Origin: Chondrilla cf. caribensis
Lineage: Eukaryota; Porifera; Demospongiae; Chondrillida; Chondrillidae
NCBI GenBank assembly: GCA_964020155.1
Contig: OZ026561.1
Span: 2,500,547-2,564,546, forward strand
Length of the DNA: 64,000 nucleotides
Reading direction: 5' to 3'
Shown here: in pieces, positions 48,675 to 58,894 of the stretch
Numbering within the stretch: position 1 is the stretch's first letter
Layout of the letters: each line of letters begins with the position of its first letter
The notes under the pieces: model-generated
Seen by the model: the letters and a program-made list of their open reading frames with translations, nothing else
The model's database searches: none
Told to the model about the DNA's origin: nothing
Made by a program: the position numbers and the translations under genes

Positions 48675-50182
48675 CGTGTAGATGCATACTAACTTCAACA
48701 GAATCCTTTGGTGGTAGTTTATCTACAACAACACCAATAGTGTTCCAGTCTCCTTCAATGTTTCCATCCTCAGCCTTTGCAACTATACGAGGTACCTTGA
48801 CCATCTTACGTCCTTCCATCCTCTCATCCATTTCAGACTTGCTAGGAGAAGTATTCCTGCACTATAGAAGCTGCTGTTAGCACATGTAAAATGTACATGT
48901 ATCCAGTATTAGTAGGCCATAGAACAAAGTCCTTAATGAAAACATGCAAATACACAAACACATGCACACATGCATGTACATGTACATACACACACACACA
49001 CACACACACACAACACATAGGTAGCAGTGCAATCAAATCAGTACTACATACGTACATATATTATACACAAAAGCATTGAATACATTCACATAGTGAAGAT
49101 ATTCTAAGAGGTAAGGATGTACACTCCATACAAATACTTAGGACATGTGGGTTGACTGTATGGGGAGAGATAAGCATCACATCCAATGTCATTCCACACG
49201 ATCCACAAGATATGTCCTGTCAACTATGTATGTGAAGTACATGTGCAGGTATAGACGTTATATTGTGGTACTATGTACATCCTCCCGTAGCTGTAATGTA
49301 CCTATCATTAAATATACAGTATAGCAGGAAATATTGACAAGAAAATTCAAATTTACATATTATATTGGCGAATTGGCCAGTTTGAGAGGATTACCTCAAT
49401 TATTTTCTGCCAAAATGGCTCTTATTTGTCTTTTTTGATATTGGGTGACAAGAAAATTCAATATTTCATACATGATGGTGACGTACATTTTACTTTGCAC
49501 GTGAGAATTACATTTGTGTCGGTGGGTAATTGATGATGAATATAATTAAAAAGTATCTAATCAAAAATGAAAATGATTAAATACTAGCTAATCAAAATAA
49601 AAAGATCTGAATGGTTCACAATTTTGCCAAACATATTTTCCACCAATATCTTTTGCTACCTATATGGCATCATAAGAGTTCACAAGGGCTCACCTTGAAG
49701 CCTGTGACTTGCCTGCTAACTCCGACACACAAACACTTCTGACACAACCTCCAGTACTAGTGGAACCAGCTTCATCTTTATCAAGAAGTGGAGGTCGAAT
49801 AGCACCTCGAAATAAGCCTGGATCCCTTGAGTCTACAGTGTAAGAAAGCGAAGTCAGCGAGTCAGTGGAGAATGCTGGGAGGAATGTTATGTTGGACACA
49901 GTAATTATTGAAACAAGTGCCTCACCCACGTGCTGACACGGAGCTACTGGTACGAGCTATGTACACGTATGCTAATATACACAAGTACACGTACGAATAC
50001 AAACCCACTAAAGGTGGACTGTTATCTCTGCTAGTCTTGTCACCAATTTCTAACAAAGAAGTCCAGTTCGCGTCCTCTTCCAATTGAAATCCTCCTCGCA
50101 CAAAACATGCAGGTGATATACACAAGGTAGATTCACAGCCAACCTTCGGTAGTTTAATACACATAGACTGACCGTCGTCCAT
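47108..50182 (-). pseudogene. MCM10: MCM10, 5' half: replication initiation factor exons
   Basis: Reading down the minus strand: exon 1 50182-50005 (ATG at 50182, MDDGQSMCIK...), exon 2 49832-49694, exon 3 48856-48694 (MEGRKMVKVPRIV...GDWNTIGVVVDKLPP, start of the OB-fold), 48424-48359 (KTSIVTVIALFNPSL, matching 'GTVVGILNANPMK') and 48206-48147 (LSMDHPINLME, matching 'LSIDHP.KVLIMG'). Junctions are GT-AG and phases agree for exons 1-3. The OB-fold exon between 48694 and 48424 and the zinc-finger exon after 48147 were not found. The last exon, 47299-47108, has a 13-base deletion relative to 35941-36145, giving a frameshift (SEFKEKQRDRKRETS). MCM10 would be a nuclear replisome protein. This copy looks incomplete. 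Confidence 0.7.
48608..48669. repeat. (TG)n microsatellite in an MCM10 intron
   Basis: Lies where the missing OB-fold exon would be expected. Its flank 'ctttctattcagtttcac' also occurs beside the microsatellite at 37040. Confidence 0.95.
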
Positions 50183-51484
50183 TTTTCTGTTTGCATAACG
50201 CACCCAATGTTAATCGCGTAATGCACTGGCAGTCCTGCCTGTTGTGACCGCAGTGTGTCAGAAATCGACAGCGAAAATAATTATAATTGATTAATCGATG
50301 AATTTGAACTGCATGAATAGCTGAACAACTCAAATTGAGTAGACAATTGTTATCGTTATCGGCTTGAAATAATCTTGGTGTTTAGTCTACTGCATGTCAC
50401 TCTGTGACAGCTATGATAGTACAGCTACATTCATGAATAAATTAATGTTACAGAAAGTTAAGTTGAAAATTCATGTGGCAAGAGGGCTCTACAAATGGAC
50501 ACATATGAATTGCTACATTTGCAAATCCGTTGATGAACGTTCTGCACGAGAAAGTGGCTCTAGACATGATTACCACTTCAGCTGCTGTCTCGATTTCTGC
50601 ATTAAACTTATCGCAACACTGATGTGGTCCACATGTACTGGTTTTCCAGGCATGGATATTACCTTCCCAGTGTGATGTACCTGCATGAACCCACGATTTG
50701 ACCTTTTCCGAATCACAACAAAGCACAACAGATACATGAATTCTGTCCACTCTTATGTACAGCATGACACAAAATGACTTCCCATTGTTGAAAATGAATA
50801 GCATAAAGGTTGCCCTCATTACGAGTTCCCAGGAAACCTGATGTGATGTTTACCACTCCATATTCCCTAATGTCAGACATGTTCATTTCCTTCATAATCT
50901 GCTCCGCTTTCTCTAACACAGCTGGACTGAAAATTAATTAAACAATATAATGCTGAATATAACATCCTGGAGACTATCAGTGACTTTGTGTACTATTTCA
51001 ACTTTGACTACTGCAAGTTGTATACAAACACAAAACCCCTTGTCATCCTTGCAGCAAGACTGGTTGGTGCAGTGCATGCATGGCACAGGAGGAAACCACC
51101 ATTTCCACTATTGCATGCACTGTTAAAGTTTTGTGTAAATGCTTATATAGCTCATGAATCAGGGTCTTTCAATGATTCTATGGACCAAGTATTCAAATTC
51201 AACATAACAACAGTTTTTCCGTGCATGACAGTCACACTTCAATCCAGACATTTAAGATCTATATCAATACCATATTATATACATGTATGTTACACATGCA
51301 TACATACACCTACACAGATAAATATGTAATGACGATGATATGTATAAAATTAATAATGGGCACACTTAATAATAATGTTCTGATATAAAATTAATACATA
51401 CTATGTAGTTATAGTGTTCAATACTGATAAAGACTATAATTACATATTATATATATAATCGCAGTAAACCATGGAATCTAAAAA
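50183..51484. other. Region between MCM10 and STELLO: no assigned gene
   Basis: 50183-50390 should hold the MCM10 promoter. On the minus strand an acceptor-like 'ttaattttcag' at about 50925 is followed by an open frame (PAVLEKAEQIMKEMNMS...REYGVVNITSGF) to about 50730 that looks protein-like. I do not recognise it and found no partner exon. 50990-51250 has an open plus-strand frame with no known motif. Confidence 0.3.
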
Positions 51485-52927
51485 CTAATTTACTTGAAGT
51501 CTGTCCACACCGTAGATGCTCTTAATATTGGCTGTGTAATCTTTGGAAAAACCACCACGTTTCATATCTTTCATCTTGGATATCACCTTGCACCAATTGT
51601 ACTTGAGAACTCTTTCCCTACGTTTATTCTCATCTAGCATTTTGTCATGAATAGCACTGAAATTCATATTATCCAGAATTTCTTCCAACTGGTCGTAGCT
51701 GTCGAAGTAGGTGATGTGAGGCCACTCATAAAAGTCTGAAAACTGCAACCAGTAGTACTCGGCTTCTGGATCGACTGATGCTTGCTTGTCAGGGCTGTAA
51801 GGGTGTAGACTGGTCGGATGGCGTTCACCAACTTCTGGAAAGTTTTCACAGTAATGTGAACCACGTGCTGTTCTATCAAGTCCAAAACCATGAAGCACAT
51901 CACGAATGAACTTGATCGAAGGGAAAATCATGGGAATAGACAAGGAATAGATTTCAGTTATCTTGTATGTCATTACAGCATAAGGTATGAATATAACAGC
52001 CCGATGTTTGACCAGGTCCGAAAATGTCCAATGAGGGTACAGTTTATAGGCATCAACTATCTCATACTTCTGTACAATTTCGTTCATATCTTTTGCCAGG
52101 TTTGGTCTATGAGCAACCTTGTCATCTCCAACACCAAACACAATAATTGATTTCTTTGTGGGAGAGTAGGGATTACCTGCTGTGTAAAAACCACTGTAGC
52201 TATAAAGTGGCAGGGCACTCAATCCAGTGTAATAGTGAAGATATTCCACATCATACTTACTCTTTGCACCAAGCACAAGTCTACCCATAGAAGACAGTTG
52301 GTATAGATGTTCATTAAGCCTATCATGTTCAGCTTGAGAGCACCTGTGCAAGTCATAGCGATGAGCAGGAACCAACACTATGGTCTTGTTGAAAGGCATC
52401 CAAACCTCACAAAGTGAGGCTGGGAAAGTGCACATAAAAGCATCCACACTGGTAAATTTCTCGTCATTCTTGTAAAACTCAAAATTGTCACGGATCATGC
52501 TTTCAGGGATTGACTGGGGAGTTGTGCCATGGCTAAGGTACAAATTAGTGAGAGCCGGAGAAATTCTATCATACAAGGTAATTCCCTTCATGCTATACAC
52601 ATGTGGATGGTTTTTGTGGACAAGCTTGCCATCAACAATGATAACAGACTGTCCAATGGCTGAGAAGGCAGATGACATGTCAATGCGGCAACCTGCATGT
52701 CGGTCAGATGTCAAAAATGTTAAAGAAGGAATAGAGCTGCATGTAGTATCAACTGTCTTTTTGTCTACAATCGTGTTTGCAGACAGATCCAATGGCAAGT
52801 GATTCAATGGTGGTGGGAATGAGGGGACGGATATGCCACTGGGTTCTTCCTTCACAGCAGGGAACTTGTAACCTACATTGATCAGAAACTGGAGCCAAAG
52901 TTGAACCAATGTTACATCGTCTTTTTC
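51485..52927 (-). pseudogene. STELLO-like glycosyltransferase, C-terminal part (downstream of LINE)
   Basis: About 480 codons, from the LINE junction to TAG at 51485. The first residues after the junction (EKDDVTLVQLWLQFLINVGYK) match the plant STELLO segment after its DUF288 domain (about 'TEQDLKFTAAWLQDLIAVGY'). The rest (for example HKNHPHVYSMKGITLYD, YLHYYTGLSALPLYSYSGFY, RAVIFIPYAVMTYK) looks like a second, GT-B-like glycosyltransferase domain. I cannot name it. There is no in-frame ATG until about residue 114, so this piece has no start of its own. The residues preceding the junction in this frame are antisense LINE sequence. The frame is fully open, so the disruption is recent. See 56602-58020. 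Confidence 0.8.
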
Positions 52928-52932
52928 AATAT
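52928..52932. repeat. LINE target-site duplication, left copy (AATAT)
   Basis: AATAT at 52928-52932 repeats at 56602-56606. With one copy and the 3669-bp insert removed, the minus-strand host coding sequence is 1419 + 1443 = 2862 nt, exactly 954 codons including the stop. Confidence 0.8.
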
Positions 52933-52955
52933 TTGATTTTGATTGACGTGATTGG

Positions 52956-52966
52956 AAAATGGCGGC
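52956..52966 (+). promoter_or_regulatory. YY1-like motif at the LINE start codon
   Basis: AAAATGGCGGC matches the YY1 consensus (AAnATGGCGGC) and contains the ORF's ATG, 24 bases from the element's 5' end. In mammalian L1 a YY1 site near the 5' end sets the transcription start. Function here is inference. Confidence 0.4.
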
Positions 52967-55900
52967 AGGCAGGATCCCTCCTCTCGTTGGTGTTATGTAT
53001 CTCTTCGTTGCTATCAATAATTTATTTTCAGCAAAGCCTATGTTGTTAAGAGCTGTACCCGGAGATCAAGATGCTATTCTTTGCGTCCCGATTCTCGAGC
53101 TTAATTATGTTGAATGCGTCCTTGTGTCCATCGGCCGGAACGGCTTTCACCACCAATCCACACGCGCTACTGTATCGATCAACCAGTACAGATTTGGACC
53201 TGACAGAAGAGGAGATAAGTATAGACCAAATATACTATTTGTCTATCTTTGTCTGTTACTATCAGGTGACATTGAGCTTAACCCTGGACCGACCTATAAA
53301 TATCCGTGCGTAAGGTGCGAAAAGCCCGTAAGAAGGAACCAGAAAGGAATCCAGTGTGACACCTGTGACCAATGGTACCACTCAAACTGTGTTCCTATCT
53401 CAGATGCTGAATACTTTAGATTATCTAATTGTGATGATGTCTTCTCGTGTGCATTGTGTAGTCTACCCTGTCTGTCTGAAAGCTTCTTCACTTGTTCATC
53501 GACCTCAACATCACCACCACCACCACCACCATCACTACCACCTCATCGCCCATCCAATTGTAACTCATCAGCTACCAACCTCCTTGTAGTACACATGAAC
53601 ATTAGAAGCCTTCTCCCTCACCTCGACGAGCTGAAGATCACAGTTGGAAAGCTGAAACCAGACATATTGGCGATATCGGAAAGCTGGCTTGACAATACCA
53701 TTCACGACAATGAAATTTCTATTGATGGCTATCATAGCACCAGGCATGATCGTGACAGACGTGGTGGAGGTACTATCATCTATACTAGAGACCATTTATC
53801 AACCAAAATCACCTTAATTAGAAATTCAATGACCACATCCTATGATTCCATATGGCTTGAAGTTTGTCACAGCTCCCTACCTTCAACTCTTCTCATAGGG
53901 TGCATTTATCGTCCACCCAGCTGTCCAGCACAGTCAACTACAATGATGTTTTCTGAAATAGAAGAAGCTCTCTCACTTAAACACCGTGTTATCATCTGTG
54001 GGGACCTAAACATCAATCTACTTAATAGATCTCATCCCTCTTGTATTCAACTTAGCTATTTCCTCGAGTCTCATAATCTTCATCAACCTATTACCGCCCC
54101 AACTAGAATCACCAGCACCAGTAGTACCCTCATCGACGTCTTTCTTGTCTCAGACCATCACCTAATCGAATCCTCAGGGGTCTCGAACATTGCCATCTCT
54201 GACCATTTGCTTATCCATCTCACACTGACGTGGAAACGGCCAAAAGCCAAATCCCTGATGATCACTAAGAGATCCTTCAAGCACTTCGACAGATCTCACT
54301 TCCAATCAGATCTACAAAACATTCCCTGGTCAGTCTTAGACATCTTCGACTCACCCGACGACAAGCTCTATTGTTTTGAGATGCTATTTAATGGCTGTCT
54401 AGATGATCATGCCCCATGGAGGACATTTAGATCACGAAAGAAAAGGCTCCCTTGGATCACACCATCCATCCTCAAATCCATAGATCTTAGGAATAAACTC
54501 TTAAAGCACTTCAAGCAACAGCCATGCCCAAATACCTGGTCCATCTACAAGCACCAGAGAAACCAAGTCACTCGGCTCTTACGTGACAGCAAAAAGCAGC
54601 ACTTCACATCCCTTATTAATGGATCAGCGCCCCCCTCCAAACTATGGGATTGTCTTAAGAGTGCACTACCATCTGGTCCTTCATCTGTCGATGGATTTCT
54701 GCATCAAGACCCTGCTGTGGTAGCAGAAACATTCAACAAACACTTCAACTCTGTATCATCTGCGTCATCAGTGTCTAATGGGCCTGTAAGCCATCCTGTA
54801 GTTATAACGCCCTGTACATATGAGGAAACGCTAGACCTCCTACCAGTTTCCATTGAGGAATGTCAAGACCTACTCTCTAGCCTGAATACAAGGAAAGCAA
54901 CTGGTCCTGACAACATACCACCAAGACTACTGAAGGAGTCTGCCCACTTACTTGCACCCCCTTTAACTAACATCATAAACTCTTCTTTTACTACAGGTCA
55001 CTATCCAGCAGGCTGGAAACATGCATTAGTCAAACCACTCCACAAGAGTGGTGACAGGTGTGACCTCTTCAATTACCGACCCATCTCCCTCCTTCCCACC
55101 TGTAGTAAAATTATCGAACAAACAGCACAAAAGCAACTTGCTAGTCACCTTGAACGGAACCATCTACTACATCCTCTCCAATCTGGATTTCGGTCGAAAC
55201 ACTCAACGGCCTCTACCCTTCTGCGGACTGTTGATGAATGGTACCGGTCCTTGGACTCAGGCATGATGATTGGTGTCCTCTTTCTTGATGTAGCCAAGGC
55301 ATTCGACACTGTCGACCACAACATCTTGTTGTCTAAACTGCCCACCTATGGTCTCTCATCATCCACCATCAACTGGCTCACTTCCTATGTCTCAGGTCGT
55401 ACGCATTCCACTACTGTTTCTGGAGCCACTTCAACACCACTCTCCATCAAATCCGGAGTACCTCAGGGATCCATACTCGGCCCAAATTTATTTAGTATTC
55501 ATATAAATGATCTTCCTTCTATCTGTCCCAATAACACCACTACTGTCCTCTTTGCAGACGATGCAACTATCTATGTAATTGGCTCTACTGTGACAGAAAT
55601 CAGCAACACTCTGACATCAGTACTCAAGGACTGTCACAACTGGATGTCTAGCAACAACCTTCAATTGAATATCAATAAAACCAAATGTATGCTGATTCAT
55701 CAACCGAAGAGACGGACCCAGCCCCTGAATGTCAGCCTGAACAACTCACTGATTGATCAAGTCAAATCTTTCAAGCTCCTTGGATGTATTATCAACCACC
55801 ATCTTTCATGGGACGACCATATTCAGCACATTACTGCCAAGGTCACCAGGAGCATCAACTTACTAAGGCGCATGTCCTGGTTTCTACCAAAGAAGATACT

Positions 55901-56378
55901 CCTCATGTTCTATAACAGCTACATAATCCCTACCTTTGATTATTGTGATACCGTTTGGTCATCTGGTTGCACTGCCACTCAAGCACAGAAGCTAGAAAGA
56001 CTACAGAACTACGCGTGTCGCATCATCTTGAAACAACCAAGGACTACTTCAGCCACACAACTAAGAGTCACCCTAAATCTACCCACTCTAAAATCAAGAA
56101 GAGACCTGCACTCAGTGATTCAGGTCTACAAATGCCTGAACAAACTTGATCCTGGTTACCTAAGACCCCTTATTCGCCAATCATCAACTGTACACCGTCA
56201 CCAAACACGATTCAGCTCTACCAACAACCTGCAACTGCCCCTGCCATCCACCAACTACGGAAGGAAGGCTTTTTCATTCAGTGGTCCCCTAACATGGAAC
56301 TCTCTTCCTGCTGACATCAAGGGGGCCTCTTCTCTGAGTTCCTTCATTAGAGCTGCTCGATCACAACTAACTCCCTAA
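52959..56378 (+). CDS. LINE polyprotein: 2A-like leader, PHD finger, APE endonuclease, reverse transcriptase
   Basis: 1139 residues, unbroken. Residues 8-24 are hydrophobic (VGVMYLFVAINNLFSA region), like a signal peptide. Residues 91-111 end in the 2A-like motif LLSGDIELNPGP, where ribosomes skip the bond between G110 and P111. Residues 117-168 form a PHD finger (C117, C120, C133, C136, H141, C144, C164, C167). A proline run (185-198) follows. The endonuclease has E241 (SESWLD), D349 and N351 (GDLNIN), D393 (LIDVF) and D415-H416 (SDH). The RT has D777 (FLDVAKAFDTVDH), SGVPQGSILGP and FADD (865-868). Translation should yield a ~110-residue leader and a ~1029-residue enzyme. All catalytic residues I can check are present. 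ATG at 52959 is the first codon after the short leader. Confidence 0.92.
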   Translation: MAAGRIPPLVGVMYLFVAINNLFSAKPMLLRAVPGDQDAILCVPILELNYVECVLVSIGRNGFHHQSTRATVSINQYRFGPDRRGDKYRPNILFVYLCLLLSGDIELNPGPTYKYPCVRCEKPVRRNQKGIQCDTCDQWYHSNCVPISDAEYFRLSNCDDVFSCALCSLPCLSESFFTCSSTSTSPPPPPPSLPPHRPSNCNSSATNLLVVHMNIRSLLPHLDELKITVGKLKPDILAISESWLDNTIHDNEISIDGYHSTRHDRDRRGGGTIIYTRDHLSTKITLIRNSMTTSYDSIWLEVCHSSLPSTLLIGCIYRPPSCPAQSTTMMFSEIEEALSLKHRVIICGDLNINLLNRSHPSCIQLSYFLESHNLHQPITAPTRITSTSSTLIDVFLVSDHHLIESSGVSNIAISDHLLIHLTLTWKRPKAKSLMITKRSFKHFDRSHFQSDLQNIPWSVLDIFDSPDDKLYCFEMLFNGCLDDHAPWRTFRSRKKRLPWITPSILKSIDLRNKLLKHFKQQPCPNTWSIYKHQRNQVTRLLRDSKKQHFTSLINGSAPPSKLWDCLKSALPSGPSSVDGFLHQDPAVVAETFNKHFNSVSSASSVSNGPVSHPVVITPCTYEETLDLLPVSIEECQDLLSSLNTRKATGPDNIPPRLLKESAHLLAPPLTNIINSSFTTGHYPAGWKHALVKPLHKSGDRCDLFNYRPISLLPTCSKIIEQTAQKQLASHLERNHLLHPLQSGFRSKHSTASTLLRTVDEWYRSLDSGMMIGVLFLDVAKAFDTVDHNILLSKLPTYGLSSSTINWLTSYVSGRTHSTTVSGATSTPLSIKSGVPQGSILGPNLFSIHINDLPSICPNNTTTVLFADDATIYVIGSTVTEISNTLTSVLKDCHNWMSSNNLQLNINKTKCMLIHQPKRRTQPLNVSLNNSLIDQVKSFKLLGCIINHHLSWDDHIQHITAKVTRSINLLRRMSWFLPKKILLMFYNSYIIPTFDYCDTVWSSGCTATQAQKLERLQNYACRIILKQPRTTSATQLRVTLNLPTLKSRRDLHSVIQVYKCLNKLDPGYLRPLIRQSSTVHRHQTRFSSTNNLQLPLPSTNYGRKAFSFSGPLTWNSLPADIKGASSLSSFIRAARSQLTP

Positions 56379-56601
56379 CAACCTAACTCATTTATGTAAT
56401 TTATTTTAATTCTCATATTCTAATTATAATCATTTCAAATTGAATTATAAGTTATACAGGATTATTATTACTATTATTTTTATTTATTTATTATTATTAT
56501 GCATAGCATGTCTTTTCTTGTATTTATTCACTGGGTGCCTTAGTAGTAGCCCATTGGGCTAGTGGCCTCCCCAGTTAAAATAAGATATCCTATCCTATCC
56601 T

Positions 56602-58020
56602 AATATATTCTCTCTCGTACAATGCTATCCAGAGTTCTTCTATTCTCTCAACAATAGTGGCCCCTCGCCCCCTCCACTGGCCGAGGAATATAATTAACTG
56701 TTTGCTCTTCATGTATACGTCATTTTCACCCTCAAAATCTTTGATATAATTATGACCATTACGATCTTGAACAACCAGTGGACGAGATGCAAATCCAATT
56801 TTTGCACCAATGTCCCAGTAGAGACGTTGAGCAAAATAACTACGCCAGATGTCACTCACTCGACCATTAACTGTAACTGGTAAAAATAAACCGAAGAAAC
56901 CTGATGAGAAATGCAGTGTTGCCTGTGCATTGTAGGGAGTGAACACGCCAGTGGGTATGATCAAAGGTCTGTGTTCTCTGCTTCTATTGAACCAGAATGG
57001 GATTGGTTGTGTGAATCGAAATATGGCATCAACGTCTGGTTGGTATTCTGCTAGCGATTGGAGGACAGCAATATCTGAACAGCCCACCCTAACTGATGTG
57101 AGAGCAGTGTTGAAACTTTGGGCTTTCTTAATGTCATCCAACGGTAAGCCACGAGGCCATGAAGGTAAGGATGGCGCACCCAGCTTAGGATAAGGATTGT
57201 ATGTTGGCCAATTGTGTTCTTTGGGAAGAAGGGCCTCCATGCTTCCGTTGACACAGTTGTGTTCACCAGGAATGGATGCATCAAGGGAAGGTGCACCAGG
57301 AGGAGTCGCACCTCTTAGCCAAAATTTCAGCAGGTTATCATCATCAAAGTCCCAAATGATCTCAGCACCATGTAGGATGGCATACAAGAAACCAACATTC
57401 TTACGACCAAAGTGGTTCCAAGGGAGAGCGTCTACACTGAAGGGAATTTTCATGGCCTCTTGTTCCTCAGGAGTTAGGTAGACTACTGCATCGTTTCCTT
57501 GCCCTGGGAACCAGCCGGTATTGTATTCCCTCACACTCATCTTGTCGGCAACAATAACCAAGCACCATCGTTCGAGACGTACTTGGCGTCTCACGGCTTC
57601 AGAAGGTTCGAATATTGTAGTGACGACGGCCCACCTTTTACACAAAGGGCTATTCCCGCTGGCTTTCGAAGATCCAGGGTGATTTTGCTGCTTAAAAAAC
57701 TCGAATTTCCGTTTGTTAGAATATTTGCGGGTCGCCTTACCAGAAAAAGCTCGTCCGGTTGCTTGACTCTCTCTGAACCTCCTATCTATAGGTACTTCTG
57801 GAGAGTCCTTTTTCTTGTCAAATTTGAATGAAGAGGATTGGCGAAATGTTGCGCCAGCTGTTGTAACCATGATTCGGCTGACTTTTACGCTGCTTCGCTG
57901 ACATAAAATTTTGTGGCTTAGAAGGAACACAAGAAAGACCGCGACTGAACCCGTTAGGATATAATAATATCTTCTATTTCGAAATAGGAATATAGTACAC
58001 TTCGACCTTGATCTTGACAT
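56602..58020 (-). pseudogene. STELLO-like glycosyltransferase (DUF288), N-terminal part (upstream of LINE)
   Basis: Starts at ATG 58020. Basic cytosolic tail, a signal anchor at about residues 19-38 (YYYILTGSVAVFLVFLLS), a Lys/Arg-rich stem, then the DUF288 domain: RWAVVTTIFEPSEAVRRQ, WCLVIVADK, FLYAILHGAEIIWDFDDDN (acidic metal/donor-binding motif), WPRGLPLDDI, and YFAQRLYWDIG near the end. This order matches plant STELLO1/2, Golgi proteins that act in cellulose synthase assembly. The animal role is unknown to me. The reading frame runs into the LINE tail after IALYEREYI and stops at TAG within the (TATCC)n. Together with 51485-52927 it makes a predicted 953-residue protein, uninterrupted before the insertion. 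This allele could still make a truncated DUF288-only product. Confidence 0.85.
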
Positions 58021-58122
58021 GATGTTATATATTCCAACAATCGGCGATTGTCACCCTGCTATCCTTCTGACGAAATATAATATTATACTGATCAAGTTTC
58101 AGCAGCCTTGAATTTATATATG
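58021..58122 (-). promoter_or_regulatory. Likely promoter and leader of the STELLO-like gene
   Basis: Only about 100 bases separate the ATG from the inverted terminus of a DNA transposon at 58123. No TATA box was recognised on the minus strand. The transposon may contribute or have replaced upstream control sequence. Confidence 0.3.
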
Positions 58123-58894
58123 CGGAAGGCTTTCTAGTCTGGCTCGCTAGACCCAACTTCTCATTATCGCGCAGGGGCGAAAATGAGAAATAGGGTCTAG
58201 CAACTATTGTCAATTTTACACCTTGCGCGATCATCGCCGAGGGCGTTTATAAGCAACTGCGGACGGTCGAATGTGCGAGTTGTATTTTGGACGCTGGAAC
58301 GACTTCGGTGAAGGTATACAACACGGATGGCGCAGGGATTAGAGACTAGTCGCTCAGAAACAACATGCTGTGTCTGCGCTGCCGCTGACGTTCCGCACAA
58401 GGATAGGAGAAAAGTTTCTGAGGCGCTCGCACTCATCGTTCTTGACCGAAAACTGAACGAAATCAGCCAGATTTCTCTGAAACTTCCAGACAACGCTATA
58501 ATCATAGTTTGCAAGCATTACAGTGATCAGGTAGCGTAAGTGGAGAGGCTGGAGACAGAGATGGCTGCTACAAGAAGCAGAACTGTACAGCTCGTTGATC
58601 TGCACGCTCAGCGCTGGCAGCGAAGGAAGCGGACACTGTCGCCCTCTTTCAGAGGTACTGGGATCACTCCAGCCAGCAAGAAGGTAACTCTATACTTAAT
58701 AAACAGAGTAACTTTTAACGCCCGCGGAGCGGCTAGTGCCAATTACTGGCGGTGTCATTTCAGTTTCCGGCGATTTCATTGGTCGAGCCGAGGTGTGAGA
58801 TTGACAATAGTTGCTAGACCTCTTCCTCTCGCTACCGCGCCCACGCGCAGTAATGAGAGGTTGAGGTCTAGCGCGCCAGACTAAAGGCTTTCCG
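58123..58894. mobile_element. 772-bp DNA transposon with ~100-bp inverted termini
   Basis: 58123-58222 and 58792-58894 are reverse complements over about 100 bp. Both contain TAGTCTGGC.CGCTAGACC and TCTAGCAACTATTGTCAAT, with some divergence in the middle. The interior holds the start of a zinc-finger ORF. I see no clear target duplication. Long termini and a partial gene suggest an internally deleted derivative of a larger element. Confidence 0.8.
58327..58683 (+). pseudogene. Zinc-finger/coiled-coil N-terminal ORF inside the TIR element
   Basis: From ATG 58327: TTCCVCAAADVPHKDRRK, then IIIVCKHYSDQVA, with Cys/His spacing suggesting one zinc site. A TAA at 58537-58539 interrupts the frame. 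After it the same frame continues VERLETEMAATRSRTVQLVD, a short coiled coil, then RWQRRKRTLSPSFRGTG, and reaches a possible donor (AAGAAG/gtaact) at 58683. The reading frame around the stop is coherent, so a point mutation is likely. The downstream exons are absent from this element. I recall similar N-termini in cnidarian and sponge transposon proteins but cannot name the family. Confidence 0.5.

Larger units (their letters stand above)
52933..56601 (+). mobile_element. Full-length CR1/L2-type LINE inserted in the STELLO-like gene
   Basis: A 3669-bp non-LTR retrotransposon on the opposite strand to its host gene. Short 5' leader, one intact ORF (52959-56378), a 223-bp 3' UTR and a terminal (TATCC)n-type tail (ATATCCTATCCTATCCTA). 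Short tandem repeats instead of poly(A) are typical of the CR1/L2 group. It is flanked by a 5-bp direct repeat AATAT. An unbroken frame, complete 5' region and clean junctions indicate a young, possibly active copy. Confidence 0.85.

Noticed and set aside
50448..50819. 123-codon minus-strand frame between MCM10 and STELLO
   Set aside because: No recognisable motif, and an equally open plus-strand frame overlaps it. I kept only the neighbouring acceptor-bounded stretch as a weak note.
52959..53030. Antisense continuation of the STELLO C-terminal ORF across the LINE start
   Set aside because: The first ~30 residues of that frame are the complement of the LINE 5' end and lack an ATG. They are a by-product of the insertion, not a real N-terminus.
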